Positions 21,905 through 33,869 of a DNA stretch of 64,000 bases are shown here, one piece after another. Below the pieces are notes generated by a model that had not been told where the DNA came from, searched no databases, and saw only the letters and a list, made by a program, of their open reading frames with translations. Each line of letters begins with the position of its first letter. The stretch's first letter is position 1. Origin of the DNA: Pseudofabraea citricarpa (lineage: Eukaryota > Ascomycota > Leotiomycetes > Helotiales > Dermateaceae); assembly GCA_029641185.1 (NCBI GenBank), contig JAPWGK010000005.1:558001-622000 (forward strand). Direction: 5' to 3'. The position numbers and the translations under genes are program-made.

Positions 21905-24114
21905 CTATTCAAGAGTTCTTAGCTAGAAAACGCATCATAGCAGAAGAAGTATTAGAGACCTTTCCCAAAGGATAAGAAGAGGGAACGTGGGACGGGTGAG
22001 GTTAAATTACGACGATTGCTTATCTTGACAGTGGTTGTAATATCTGGCCAAGAGAATAATTAGTCCTACCACTTTCAAAGACAGAAAGTTTTCATACCTT
22101 CTAAAGAAAAACCTTTTCTTGATATCTAGCTTAGGTTGCAGGATCAATGTAATTTATACATTCTATAGCTTGCCAGCGGATAAACTCGCCTGTTATCTAG
22201 GCCTACGCAAATACCTGGATCCTGGAGGTGGCGCCATCTATAGACTGCCATTAATCCAACAGAGGGGATTTTACCCCGCTTACACAGGGTACAGTACTGC
22301 GTGTCGATAAGAAAGAAAGTCGCCAGATTAGTGTGACTCTAGCTTTCAATGCGCTTAACATGCAGCCTCAAATCTATTAGCACAGGCTTGGGTTATCACC
22401 TTCTTAAACGAACGATAAACCTTCAATACCAGCAAAATTTATTGTGCGGTCCAGGGATCAGGTGCCGGGTCCGGGCAGACGCATCTACTCATAGTGCTGC
22501 TGGTTGGGCAACATACGATACATGCATGGCCCATCTGTGCCAGTTGTTAATCGATTATGCTGAGTCGCTTACAAGTGACGATTTTTGGGGCGCTCTCTGT
22601 GTCAACACTCGGAGCGTTGTTAGTAATTATACAACGGGTTTGAGCACTCTCAGATCTTTAACGCACCCGGAATTTGATATAAATAGTAGTAAAGATGGAA
22701 GATTTCCGAGAAAGCACAGCTTTACTCACCTAGTTCAAGAACGGAATAAGTTCCCGAATCCTCGCTTGACGCTTAGTTATATTCTTATTATAATAATATA
22801 GTTATTCGTATATAAGTTACGAAAAGAGAATTATATTAAAACACGTACGGGCCGACGTTATTACAGTCACCTGACGCGGTCGAATATAGGTCCGACCCGG
22901 AGTGATGTTCGACCGTCGGCGTAATATCTTATCCGATATCACGTGTCATAGCTCCGGTGCGGCTAGCTAACCGGTACGGAATAACGTTGCGAAATGTGTC
23001 CATTTTTCGTGCCATATTTAAAAGGCACGCTGCCAACGCTGCCAAACGCGAGCTAAACGTACCTTTCGCTCCTCGAAGTAAGAACTTTCCGACACGTTTC
23101 CCGGTTTGCGGATTTAGTACTAGGGGTGGTGGTGGCAGTGGTATGCCAGTTGGCGGCCTAAGGCAACGATTACAGCTAATTCGAGTTTCTATAGGAAGTG
23201 CGGACTTGGTCCGTCCGCGGTTGCTCAGATTCTCTCAATTTGAACCTAAGAAATTACCGCGCGCGATTGTAGCCTAGATAAGGCTTTCAGGACCTTTCAC
23301 TCTTCCTATTTATTATTTATAACTTCTGTTGGTGATTGAATTTCCCGGCCGCAGCTATTCGCCCGATAACTTCGCGATACGCCGAAGGTCCGTGAAGGTA
23401 TCTTAAATGCCACTAACCTCCCAAGCGGCTTTTCTCCTTGGGAATTACAGCCATAATCCAGAATCGTCTAGCGCTTCTATAGCCAGTTGCTATCAGGAAC
23501 TGGCTCTTCTTCTGTGAGTGTTGCGACGAATATAGCAGAGTGGGCGTCTATCATTCGGCTTCGGTACCTTGAAGCTATTATTAGAATAATCTCGATACCC
23601 CCAAAACAGATACAATGGTTGGAAGAACCAACATAAAACAAAATAAGCCTTGTCAAGCTCAAGATAATACTAGCAAGCTACAGGGCGTGCTATAGGGCAT
23701 TTTAGCGCACCCCTGCAAAGGCGGTATGACAAAACTTAGGGCCTGTACCTCCGTACTAAAACCAAAGTCAACGAGTCTATTAAAAAAATATTATCTTGTA
23801 GCAATCCAACATCCAGAGACCCCAGCAGGAAGATAGAACAGGATTGGCGATTATTTATTTATCCAATCCATCATGGTGGGTTGCAGTCCTCACACGATGG
23901 ACTCGAATTCAATCCTATTGGACAAGTCTACCCAAGCGTTGTGTCGAAATGAGTGAGAGCTCAGCCACCACTCTCGAATGCACAGCCACATCTTTGGAGC
24001 ATAACTCGTAAGAGCCTCGGCTCTCAATCCTCATGAGACTCAAATCACCAGAAGAATTATTAAAGATTCAGCGACTCAATCCTCCCTCTTCGTTAGTGCA
24101 TTATTCCTCGAATC
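21905..24114. other. gene-poor region upstream of PEX1
   Basis: Open frames at 22349-22801 and 22957-23277 (plus) lack recognisable motifs; the first ends in an Ile run from AT-rich DNA. The 22740-23300 part mixes AT-rich and CpG-rich patches, as old repeat relics do. The last few hundred bases before 24115 form the PEX1 promoter and leader. I see no further gene I can support. Confidence 0.4.
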
Positions 24115-27100
24115 ATGGCGCCCGTCTCAGAAGCGCGCAGTAACCATACTATATCTGCTGAAATATCTCTTATTCACCTACAGAAGTGTCTTGTCAATTT
24201 ACCATCATCTTTGTCCTCGTTGCTAGTCAATGTCAACACTGTCAGTCTCCAAATCTCTCAGCCATGTCAATCCACTGATCTCCTCTTAGCCAGCACAGAA
24301 CGTTATCGTAGAATTGAATTGTCGGATCCTTCCTCCGCCCAGTTCGAGCCAACCGAATGATGCTGTTGTACAGAGATCTATATTTGTAGGATGGACGGGG
24401 ATGCAAAGCAAGCGCAAGCTTGCCCCTATTATCAGCAAAGATGGAATGAGTGGTTTGAGAAGGAATACATATGGTCGAGAACAGGAGTTACCGTTAGTAG
24501 AGATAGACGCAACGTTCGCTCAGACTCTAGGAATTTCAGACGGCCAGAAAGTAACGGCGAGCCTATATTTTGACCCACCTATAGCGCATACTATCCACAT
24601 AGAACCTTTGACACCAGACGACTGGGAGATTATAGAACTTCATGCGGCTTTCCTCGAAATCAATCTTGTCTGGCAGATCCGCGCCTTGCCTAACCCAAAT
24701 TATACTCCTTCAAGTAGGCTAGCACCAACGCCGCATCCCCTCACACTATATCTCTCACCAACGTCGACTGCGAATATTATGATTACTTCACTTGCCCCAG
24801 CTCTACCATCAAGTTCACCCTTCGCGAAATTATCTCCTAATGCAGAAGTTATCGTGGCACCCAAAACCAGGTCAAAATCCTCGCATACCTCTGGAGAGAA
24901 TCGGAGTGTGTCGTCACGGAAGAGTGCCAGTGGCAGAAGTGGTGTAAGCACAGTACGGCGCAAAAGTGGCCGGGGTGAAGAATCCAGACCTGCATTATTT
25001 TTCAGAGGGCTCGATCGAAGTATCTGCACAGAGTGGTTTGAAGACGGCCAATACACGGAAGATGAAGGACTAAGAGTCTGGGTAGATCGGGATATACTGC
25101 TTTCAAAAGCGCTGAAAGGTATTACTTGGGTATGCGTTACCGTGGTCAAACCTGCAAGTTTGCAAGATCCTATCTACCTACAAAAACAGCAGCAGGAGAT
25201 TGATAGTACTAGGGATGTTGGTACGATTACATCGAAAGTTATTGCAACTTTGATGGCTTGGGATAATCCTCCAGATAGTCATCATATTGTACTGTCATCA
25301 GCACTTTGTGTATCGATGGCTTGCGAGGGTATTGTGGGTGGTGTTGTGAAGCTCGAACCTGCTCCTCAGCAAGCTTTGAAAGGTAGTGCTCAACAAATCA
25401 AGATCTACCCATTCGCTTCCCTCCCAGGAAGAGAGAGAGAGGGTCTCAAATTTGGTAGCGAAGAGGCTGCTCGGCGCATCATCAAGATATACAGCAAGCA
25501 AGGGACTTCTAAAGGTCTTTTGGACGGGCCTCTTACAGACGGTTCCATTCTTGGAGCATTAGCAGCACCTGATCGTTTCTCGGGCTGGGAAGGTGGTATT
25601 CTTCGATTCGATCATGCAGCGCCCTCGGAGTCCGGGAAACAATCTTGCAACTGGTTTCTTGGCTCAGAGCGAAAGCTTACCATTGAAGTCCAGGCTGCAA
25701 TACCTCGGCCACTATCACTTACGAACAACACTGTTGGCGATCCTCTACCACTTCAAACGCCTATTCTTGTTGGTATTGATGACCTCCTTGACCTGTTACA
25801 ATCACATCTTTCACATATGTCTTCAGTTCTGCTTACAGGAGCGATGGGTGCGGGGAAGAGTTCTGTTGCACATCTTTTGGCCTACCGTCTGCGGTCGGAA
25901 ATGCTATTCTATACTACTTATTTCTCTTGTCGACAGCTCGTAACAGATGAGACACGTGTTACTACGATAAAGGAGACATTTACTCGGATCTTTATGAGCG
26001 CATCATGGGGTACAAGGCTTGGTGGTCGATCAGTAGTGATTCTAGATGATCTTGATAAGCTATGCCCCGTCGAGACAGAGCTAGAGGTAGGTAGCGAGAA
26101 TAGTCGTAGCAGACAGATCAGCGAAGGTGTTTGTGCAGTTATTAGGCAATATTGTAGTAGAGATAGTAGCGTTGTTCTGCTTGCAACAGCTCAAGCTAAG
26201 GAATCGCTGCATAACGTTATTGTTGGTGGACATATTATCCGCGAAATTATAGGATTGAAAGCACCGAATAAGGAGGGGAGGAGGAGGGTCATAGAGATGG
26301 TCGCTAAACAAAACACTAGTAATCCAGATACTCAGAAGGAAGATGGTCTACGCTATGGGCGACCAGCTATTGCAGATGGAAGTGCTGCAGAAGACGAAGA
26401 TGGTGCGTGGATGGATGGCTTTAGTGTGGCAAGCAGACCTGGATCATCTAGCAAGACCGACGGTTTTACTATCGACCAAGATCTCGATTTCCTAGACCTT
26501 GCAAGTGAAACCGACGGTTATATGCCCGGGGATCTCGTACTCCTTGTGGCTCGAGCCAGAAGTGAAGCCATAATCCGTTCAATCGCACAATCGTCAAGGA
26601 ACACCGACGCCGCAACAGTTCAGCTTAACAGAGGAGATTTCAACAGAGCCTTAAAAGACTTCACACCAGCCTCCCTCCGAAATATCACTCTCCAGACCTC
26701 AACCACAACTTTCGACTCTATCGGCGGCCTCCAAGAAACCCGTAAAATCCTCTTGGAAACCCTCCAATATCCCACAACTTATGCTCCAATCTTCGCACAA
26801 TGTCCTCTGCGCCTGCGATCAGGTCTTCTTCTTTACGGATATCCTGGTTGTGGCAAGACCCTTCTTGCTAGTGCCGTTGCAAATGAATGTGGCCTCAATT
26901 TTATATCTGTCAAAGGTCCTGAGATTTTGAACAAATATATCGGCGCCTCTGAGAAATCCGTACGAGATCTTTTCCAGCGCGCGGAAGCTGCAAGACCTTG
27001 TGTACTGTTCTTTGATGAATTTGACTCTATCGCCCCAAAGCGCGGGCACGACTCTACCGGCGTAACGGATCGAGTAGTCAACCAACTCCTTACACAAATG

Positions 27101-27880
27101 GATGGCGCAGAAGGGCTATCCGGCGTATATGTCCTTGCTGCTACGTCAAGACCGGATCTCATCGACCCTGCACTCCTCCGTCCCGGACGTCTGGATAAAT
27201 CGCTAATATGCGACCTCCCTAGCTTGGAAGATAGAATTGATATCCTGAAAGCCCTAGGCAAGAAACTGAAGCTCAGCCAAGAAGTGCAAGACGGCCCAGA
27301 GGGAGGATTAGCGGAGATTGCACGCAGGACTGAGGGCTATTCTGGGGCAGATCTGCAGGCGCTGGTCTACAATGCGCATCTAGAAGCTATCCATGACGTT
27401 CTCGGAGATCAACAAGATCACACTGATATGAGCGGCAAGCGCACTGGCACAAAAGCAAATGCCACGGGTTCTGCGACGAGTAAAACCTTTGTGCAGTTCA
27501 GATACGGGGAGGAAGAAGATCGACTAGAAGGCGAAGCACACGCTAAATCCGGGCATAGCAAATCCAAAGTCCTCGCCGAACGAGCTGCTATCTCCCTAAA
27601 GCTCGAGGAGATCAGGAAAGCGAAGAAAAGAGCGAAGCTCGCACAACGGGGTCAACCTGATGGGCAGGAGGGAAAGGAACCGAAAGAAGAGGAGCAACAG
27701 GAAGTTACGATCATGTGGAAGCATATACAGCGAGGTTTGCAGAGCACAAGAGCGAGTATCAGTGCGGAGGAGAGGAGGCGCTTGCGGGGGATTTATAGGG
27801 AATTTGTGGTGGGGAGAAATGGCGAGATGCCAAATGGGCAGGGCGGGACGGAAGTTGGTGGCAGGACCAGTTTGATGTAG
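24115..27880 (+). CDS. PEX1: PEX1, peroxisomal AAA+ ATPase
   Basis: PEX1 forms a heterohexamer with PEX6 at the peroxisomal membrane and extracts ubiquitinated PEX5 receptor for recycling, so it is needed for matrix protein import. Exon 1 is 24115-24240 and exon 2 is 24299-27880; the 58 nt intron starts GTCAGT and ends ACAG. The product is 1235 aa. Exon 1 supplies the conserved start HLQKCLVNLPSSL, and exon 2 continues NVIVELNCRILPPP and then SIFVGWTGMQSKRKLAP, the hallmark of the fungal PEX1 N-domain. The N-domain is followed by D1, with a P-loop GAMGAGKS at about 556-563, and D2, with a canonical P-loop GYPGCGKT at about 889-896, Walker B FFDEFDS near 948 and an RPGRLD arginine-finger region. 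D1 is less canonical than D2, as is usual. A Lys/Glu-rich C-terminal tail follows. Starting at an internal codon of exon 2 would lose the conserved N-terminus. Confidence 0.96.
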
Positions 27881-28494
27881 TCAGATTAAATTCACGTGAA
27901 CATGGTTAGCTAGGTGCTGTGGCTTTTTGAAATGCAGTTACACATCACCATCCGAGTATATACAACTGTTTCGCGTGTCGCTAGGCCTTGAACTGGTTGA
28001 CAGTACTGGATGGACAATGAGGAATTTGAAAGGACGTCGCAGTACTGAGGTAACACTTAAGATGCCTGGCCTCGGCCCTTCAATCCGCCCCTTTCTACAT
28101 GTTAATTAGAAAAGTAGACTCGATTGCAGAGTGAAGGTAGGTCTAAAGGTGCTATATATGCATCTCTGGATAGGTGGAGTCTACCCTTAGCAGAAGGCGT
28201 TACAAAGCCTGTTTTACCCCTTACTTTCGGCTGACACTATGTCCGCCTCTGGAAGCACACAGTGTGCGTCCATTTCGCATGGTGTTGCATCTCATTATTG
28301 TTGAAGATAGCCTGCCAATGGAGCGGAGGCGTAAATCGGGTCAAAGAGACGTCCTCGTTTATGCATCGAACCTCTTCGAGAATACTTCCAGTGGATCAAC
28401 GTCTCTACGTATCATAAGATTGCTGGCAAAGAACAGAGCCGTCAAAGTCTCTGGGCCGTTGGAACATCTTAGAAATATATGCTGGTAGCTGGTC
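27881..28494. other. intergenic downstream of PEX1
   Basis: The stretch holds the PEX1 3' untranslated region and about 500 bp of unassigned DNA. Frames at 27927-28109 and 28174-28488 (plus) show no motif. I see nothing else here. Confidence 0.4.
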
Positions 28495-29316
28495 TTAGTC
28501 ATGATTTATAACGAGGCTGTAAGCACTTACGTCGGAGAGTTCATCTGGGGATGCCCAGGAGGTAGCTTCTACGAAGTTGATTGCCTCTGCGGACCAACGG
28601 CTCAATGCCGTAGAGTTTATTGTCTCTCGTGTGTCATTCATCAATGTTAACATAAGTGTCCCCGAGGAAGACACGTCTGCCGATGTCTGCTCGTTATCTA
28701 CTGGGCCGATAGTAGGATCCAAATGGTACGGTTAGTCCTGCAGTTCTGTCTGGGATAGGGCCTCTCACCAATCTTCACGTCGCCCTTTTGACAGATCCAA
28801 ACCGACCTTTCTGAAATCACCGAGTCCCTCAAGTTTCTTGACCTGATGAACCTTATTCCAGCCAATACCTGTAATGTCAGCACAAGGCGGAGACAAGGAA
28901 TGAATGAGTTGATAACCTACTTGGCCAATTATATAGTCTATCTCAGGCTCTGTCGGATAGACAGCGTTGTGAAGTATTTCTTTCAGAGAGAAGGCCACGT
29001 ACTCGGAGACCGCAAATACCTGATCTTTTGTAGTGATATCTTTCATAGCAATTAATAAAATTCTGATGTTGGATTTGAAAAATAGTACATTTGGAGCCGT
29101 CAGATCTACCAGGGGAACAAGTCTTTATGACGCGGATTTCAGTCCCATGATTGCAGAGCACCAAGATGCGCCCTGCTTCCAATGCGAGGAACGGGTCGTA
29201 GAAGTCCCAGGGATTGCAATCGTAAAATGGCATCTCTTGTATACTGGAGGTCTAGAAACATTTCGGCGGAGCTCTGGCAACCATTCAAAGTCTAGATGCG
29301 GATATCCCATGTACAC
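28495..29316 (-). pseudogene. decayed protein-kinase-like gene
   Basis: On the minus strand kinase-like segments appear in order but in shifting frames. First comes an N-lobe piece (LALEAGRILVLCNHGTEIRVIKT ... near 29190-29060). A different frame then gives TTKDQVFAVSEYVAFSLKEIL and PTEPEIDYIIGQV (29046-28950), the hinge and helix-D/E region. Then come GDVKIGE (a DFG-region equivalent) in a third frame, and at 28722-28495 a C-lobe tail LSRWSAEAINFVEATSWASPDELSD. This tail pattern is familiar from a group of fungal pseudokinase-like proteins that lack an HRD loop. At least two frameshifts and several stops make it non-functional as one protein. The boundaries are approximate. Confidence 0.55.
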
Positions 29317-30426
29317 TTCCTATCATTGGACTCTGTTTGGCATTTGCCAGTGACTCAAGAGTTTGGATAGCAGGGTCTTGAGTGGAAAGCGGGGTTGAAG
29401 CAGCACTTTGCCTTGTTGGCTGAGATAGCTTTGTGCATATTGTTCAGGCCCGCTCTGTCCAAAACGAGCAGCGTCCATCATTTACCCTCGAGCATCTTGA
29501 CATTATCGAAGCTTTGATTCTGGTGTGTGTAAGTCCGCTTCATTTCCCCACCATAGTTCCTTCACCTCTTTGCAACTTATGACAGCTAATCCTCAGAACC
29601 ATGCAGCTTATACGTCTTTTCACCGAATGAATATGTCTTCAAGGACATTCTCGACAGCCCTTCGCCATGCAAAAGCGCTAAAGTGGAGGCTAAACGGTAC
29701 CACGCAAGATATTGAATGAGCAAAACAAGCAATCGAGGCGACTATCGACCAAATCCCGGCACTTGCTGACAAGGTAGATAGTGCGGTCATCAAATAAGTT
29801 AACATGCATCTTCGCAACAGTTGTATTGCTCTAACAAAATTTAAAGCGGAGACCCACATCCTAATGGCGACGACCCTATACACGTATCAGGTGTAATAGG
29901 AAAGAGGAGTTTGAAGGGCAAGAATCGTGTTACTTGATTTCACGCCTACCCACATGGAATGGTGAAGTTCTCAGACAAGTCAATGCTAACTGTTCAAATT
30001 GATTTAACTGGCAGCACAACGCCTGGCACTGGGGTAGTAGACGGGTTGGTGGACAAATTGCACAAGACTCACATAGGGAGTAGCACGACGGCTTGGAGTG
30101 AATGGGCATGGGATGCGAACCGTAATCAATGGGGGGGATATCGTATGTCTTAAGGCGAGTACGAGTATGAGTGGCGAGACCCAGAGCCTTCGGGAATGGG
30201 CAGAGGCAAGCGAAAGTAACCATCGAGCACGATCGATGCCTAAATTTGGATAGCGTAGTAGTATCAAAGCTCCTTGGGTTTGAATTTAAAAGTCACTATC
30301 TTGACAAGACGTTCTCTTGTGATGAATCTGTGTGAATTTGGAAGTAGTATAAGATATATTATGAAGTAGACTGTTCCTTTACCTTAGGTCCAGATAATCC
30401 TGTTCATGTCGCGCCACTACACCACA
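29317..30426. other. intergenic with a possible helical gene fragment
   Basis: The plus strand at about 29600-29880 carries an alpha-helical, Lys/Ala/Asp-rich frame (TFSTALRHAKALKWRLNG, then after one TGA codon AKQAIEATIDQIPALADKVD), preceded by a GT...AG pair that could be an intron. The heptad-like pattern resembles N-terminal helical domains of fungal multidomain receptors, but no family is certain. Two in-frame stops break it. The rest of the stretch shows no gene. Confidence 0.35.
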
Positions 30427-31356
30427 TCAACTTTTTGATAACGGACCTCGAAGGAGCCACGGATCTCCAAGGAGCTCTTTCGCTGTCTTCCTGTCTTCCG
30501 GCACCCACCGAAGCATTTTACCTACAAATTCCAAAAATAACTGTCTTTCTTCCCCTTGTAGAGATGGAGTACTGTCTCGCAAATTAAGATCTCCTGGAAT
30601 AAGGTCTTTAAATAAGAACTCGCCGTCAATGTTGTTAGTATAGTTATGTGAATAGAGCTAGTGTAGTCGAGGAATATCTTACCATCGGAGTTGAAGAAAG
30701 GGCCTCCAAAGTAATCATCAACACTCGTACAGATTCTGCCTTCAGAGTTTTCAATCGGAGGTTCCCATTTCCAGTTACGTGCTTCTCTTTCCCGATCAAG
30801 AAGTTCTTGGGGAGGATGGCCTAGGAGTGCTATCATTTGTGCAAAATGTTTTCGACAATTGTACTTTCCATCGTTTGATTGAATCTCTCCAAATAGATCT
30901 TTATTCTCCAACAGATTCCAGATGGAAAGCCTTCGTGCAGTGTATTCGTACTAGCCAAAGTTTCAGAGATCTGCAGTTCATGCTGAGCGGCTTCCTTGTC
31001 GACGAAATCGCAATTGTTGATCTTTAAGGCCACGTAAGGTTTCGACCGCCATCTCCAACTATAGACGGGTGAGCTTGATAACTATCAGAGCTAAATTGCA
31101 CTTACCGGCTAACATCTCGAGCAAGCCAAACAGTAGAACAGCTACCCCACCCAAGCTTCACAATCGTTTTGTACCTCTTATTAAGAACTTCGCCGGGATT
31201 CGCAGGATAAAAATGGTGGGGGTTGTAGTCGGGGATCTGCTCTTCGTCGATGGCAGGTGCCGGGGGAAGGATAGTAGATGTCTCGAGAGGTGCTGTCGGA
31301 GCAATTCGAAACGCTCTGTAGGCAGAATTTACCAGCGTTGTTGAGACAGATCGCAT
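30427..31356 (-). pseudogene. SRPK-like serine/threonine kinase with the catalytic core deleted
   Basis: Exon 1 (31356-31106) starts with ATG and encodes IPDYNPHHFYPANPGEVLN then YKTIVKLGWGSCSTVWLARD, the classic SR-protein-kinase-like start and Gly-rich loop. After a 47 nt intron, exon 2 from 31058 gives SKPYVALKINN (VAIK-equivalent Lys) and AAQHELQISETLASTNTLHEGF. At about 30920 the sequence jumps, with a frame change, directly to late C-lobe sequence (NLLENKDLFG ... HFAQMIALLGHPPQELLDRE). The HRD loop, DFG and activation segment are missing. The C-lobe then continues to a proper terminal segment (FLFKDLIPGDLNLRDST ... FVGKMLRWVPEDRKTAKELLGDPWL) ending at TGA 30427-30429. The acceptor of the last intron also looks damaged. 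It cannot make an active kinase. Confidence 0.78.
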
Positions 31357-31744
31357 GTTGAGGAGTTCTAAGGCATCGCAATGCGAATATCAGGACGAAC
31401 TTCATTCTCAATGAGAATGACCTGACAAACATCAACCGGGAGGATTGCTATGCGTGTGCATGGGAGGATTGCAGGGCACATACCCACTGGCGTAAGTTGT
31501 GCACTGAAAATAGGCATGGGCAAGCTCTTGAAATGTCGATGCACGTATCAAATATGACTAATCAATGACAAACGAGGATCTCCTCTCTCCTTCAAGCCTC
31601 AGGCTGCAACTATCACTCACCTATTCACCACTCAAACGCAGGAACCCAATCCACACAAGCTCCAACATCAAGAACACGGTGAGTACACCGTTCGAATACT
31701 TTATTTCTGATTCCATTCCTCCACTGGCACACAAGACAACAATT

Positions 31745-32757
31745 ATGGCATCCAAAACCGCAGAAGAAGACTTCGCCCAAAAGGTTGAACGACTTCGAAG
31801 CGAATGGGCAAACACTCGCCAGTCCTCAAATCTTTTCCCTCCAGCTGGGAAACCCGTTCTCGACATGCAAAACGAACGCGGTGACAAGCCATTTATGGTT
31901 TTGTGGTATGAAGATGGTATGGACGAAGATGGCACTGAAAAAGAACAATGCGTCCGTATCTATGACATTCCTGACACACTTTCTGGCGACATACTCCGAC
32001 TACGTCAGAACCTGCCCAAAGTTGAAGGTCACTTTGAGATTGTTGGCAATACCGTACGTCGCCTTGACCATTTCCTGGAGCCCCCAAGCCAGTCGAAGAC
32101 GACTTCGAAAATATTGCCGATCTCCTCGAGCAACTTCCAATCTTGAGCGTCGATACTAGCAGGCATTTTGTCAAGAAGGGCAAATATCGATCCGAGATCA
32201 AGAATTTACTCCTCTGCCAAAGTGGCTCTGCTCCTGGGGAGCCAAAGTCCCACAATCTCATTCGACTCCTGGGCAAAACTCACACAGGAGAGCTTATCTT
32301 CGAAAAGCATTTGACTTGCCAGGCTGTCATACGAAGGTCCTCTACACTTGCCACCATAAGGTCCTGGATTTTAGACATGATTGATGCCCTCAGCTGTCTC
32401 CATTCCCTTGGCATCATCCACCGGGATCTCCGCATCGACAATTGCCTTTTCTCCAATGACGGCACTCGCCTCGTCCTGTGCGACCTCGAGAGTCGGTGGG
32501 GACAACGTTCCCCTCCAGAGATTGCCTCTGAAGGAATTCTGGATGACGCGGGTTGGAGTTCCAAATCCGATATCTACTGTATTGGTGACTGCATCAAGTG
32601 CATGATCTACGGCAATGCTCCCATCACTAATTATGTTGATTGGCCAGTTCCTGAGCCCCTTCAAGCGATTGTAACGGCGTGTATGCTCCGGTCGCCCGAA
32701 GAACGACCATCTCTATCAGAGGTGCGCACAATGGTGGAGCAGATCTCGGCCAAGTAA
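31745..32757 (+). pseudogene. protein-kinase-like gene with a one-base frameshift
   Basis: The first half starts at ATG 31745 and runs in frame to about 32075 (KVERLRSEWANTRQSSNLFP ... PFMVLWYEDGMDEDGTEKEQ ... DTLSGDILRLRQNLPKVEGH). The second half, from about 32076 to the stop at 32757, is in another frame and reads PGAPKPVEDDFENIADLLEQ, then a kinase domain with catalytic loop IIHRDLRIDNCLF, a DFG-equivalent CDLES, and SDIYCIGDCIKCMIYG. Adding one C at about 32071-32076 would join both halves, and no intron of normal length fits there. Homologous fungal kinase-like proteins have the same N-terminal extension. HRD is intact, DFG is DLE, and no clear VAIK lysine is seen. It is either a frameshifted allele or a sequencing error; the halves are otherwise well preserved. 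Confidence 0.72.
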
Positions 32758-33185
32758 CTTTGATAAGGCGGGGACATGTTGGATGATTAGAAGGAAACTC
32801 GTATGTTTGTCGTTCTCGCTACGCTAATTATCCGGGCCAAGTCTCTTCTATTAGACCCTACGACGAGATACATGGTTTATCTCGCGGACTTATGGTGGTT
32901 TCTATAGTACGCTAGATCTCTTATTAGCTCCGGCATAGACTTGTTATACGGAGGCGCATGACAAGATAGTTGATTAGCCTAAAGATAACAACCCAGGGGC
33001 AGCAAAATTAAAGGATCTTTCACAGGTAAATAAACTTCTAGACAAAACCCCTCTGTAGCTCGTAGCCTTTCATCCTACTTATTTTCTGACCGGCACTGTC
33101 TCACTAACCATTTATCTAAGTCTTGCTGATTAGTCTCTTTTGATTTTCTCTACCTATCTTAACGCTGTTCAGCTCGTGCATCATC
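32758..33185. promoter_or_regulatory. intergenic, upstream of the 227 aa gene
   Basis: About 430 bp lie between two plus-strand genes. The last 150 bp are pyrimidine-rich (TCTC/TTTC patches near 33100-33160), as in fungal leaders. No other feature is seen. Confidence 0.4.
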
Positions 33186-33869
33186 ATGGCGGAAGTTTCT
33201 CAGCTGTACAACAAGCTACCCACTCTTGGCAATGCGGATGATATATTTGTCGACCGCGACAATGTCTTCAAGATATTGGCTATGCTCCTCGCTAAGTACG
33301 GTAACATCTTCGGTCTCTGTCTTGTCCATAGTCACTGCAAGCTTATCGAGGGTGAGATCATGCTCGAAAAGGGCAACATCTCCCAACCAGAGAAGTTAGA
33401 AAATGCGGGCGTCTATTACCCCAATCGCTGGCTTTCTGGTGGAGTACCGTACGAATTTACCACCAAGCAAAGCCCGACTCCGCCACAGGCACTTCTTGAC
33501 CAATTCTGCCATGTTGTCAAACCCCTCGAGCTCGACCAAGTTCTGGGACTTTATGCTGTCGAAGGATCCATCACAGACCCTGCAGATATTGAGTGGACCG
33601 ATGGCCGGCAGAATTACACCAGGGTCATGAAGGAGGGTGAGAAGATGGACGATTTTGTTCAAACTGCCTGGGACTTTGCCCGAGGTGACCCAGTGACTAT
33701 AGCTTATACAAAGTGGTGTGATACCCGCACAACTCGGAGTAGAGCAGCCAACACGCACAAAGGTATCTCTCAAAAGCCCCCATGTATAGCGGTAACACAA
33801 TTTAACCGATATGATATTCAGGCACACAAAGCCACTCTTAAAGCTAGTTATCCCTGGGAGGATGTCTAG
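33186..33869 (+). CDS. conserved fungal hypothetical protein, 227 aa
   Basis: An intact single-exon gene with a clear ATG. It opens with LYNKLPTLGNADDIFVDRDNVF and contains GLCLVHSHCKLIEGEIMLEKGN, YYPNRWLSGGVPYEFTTK and a C-terminal DPVTIAYTKWCDTRTTRS. This arrangement (a His-x-His-Cys strand, then a WLS...YEFTT block) recurs in uncharacterised ascomycete proteins, often near kinase-like or heterokaryon-incompatibility-type genes, as far as I recall; I know no function. No signal peptide or membrane segment is visible. Unlike its decayed neighbours on both sides it has no break. Confidence 0.7.
   Translation: MAEVSQLYNKLPTLGNADDIFVDRDNVFKILAMLLAKYGNIFGLCLVHSHCKLIEGEIMLEKGNISQPEKLENAGVYYPNRWLSGGVPYEFTTKQSPTPPQALLDQFCHVVKPLELDQVLGLYAVEGSITDPADIEWTDGRQNYTRVMKEGEKMDDFVQTAWDFARGDPVTIAYTKWCDTRTTRSRAANTHKGISQKPPCIAVTQFNRYDIQAHKATLKASYPWEDV

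Noticed and set aside
22349..22801. 150-codon plus-strand frame as a gene
   Set aside because: No recognisable domain, weak composition, and an Ile run at the end from AT-rich DNA.
24314..27880. PEX1 starting inside exon 2
   Set aside because: The codon there is TTG, and exon 1 at 24115-24240 with a 58 nt intron supplies the conserved PEX1 N-terminus in frame.
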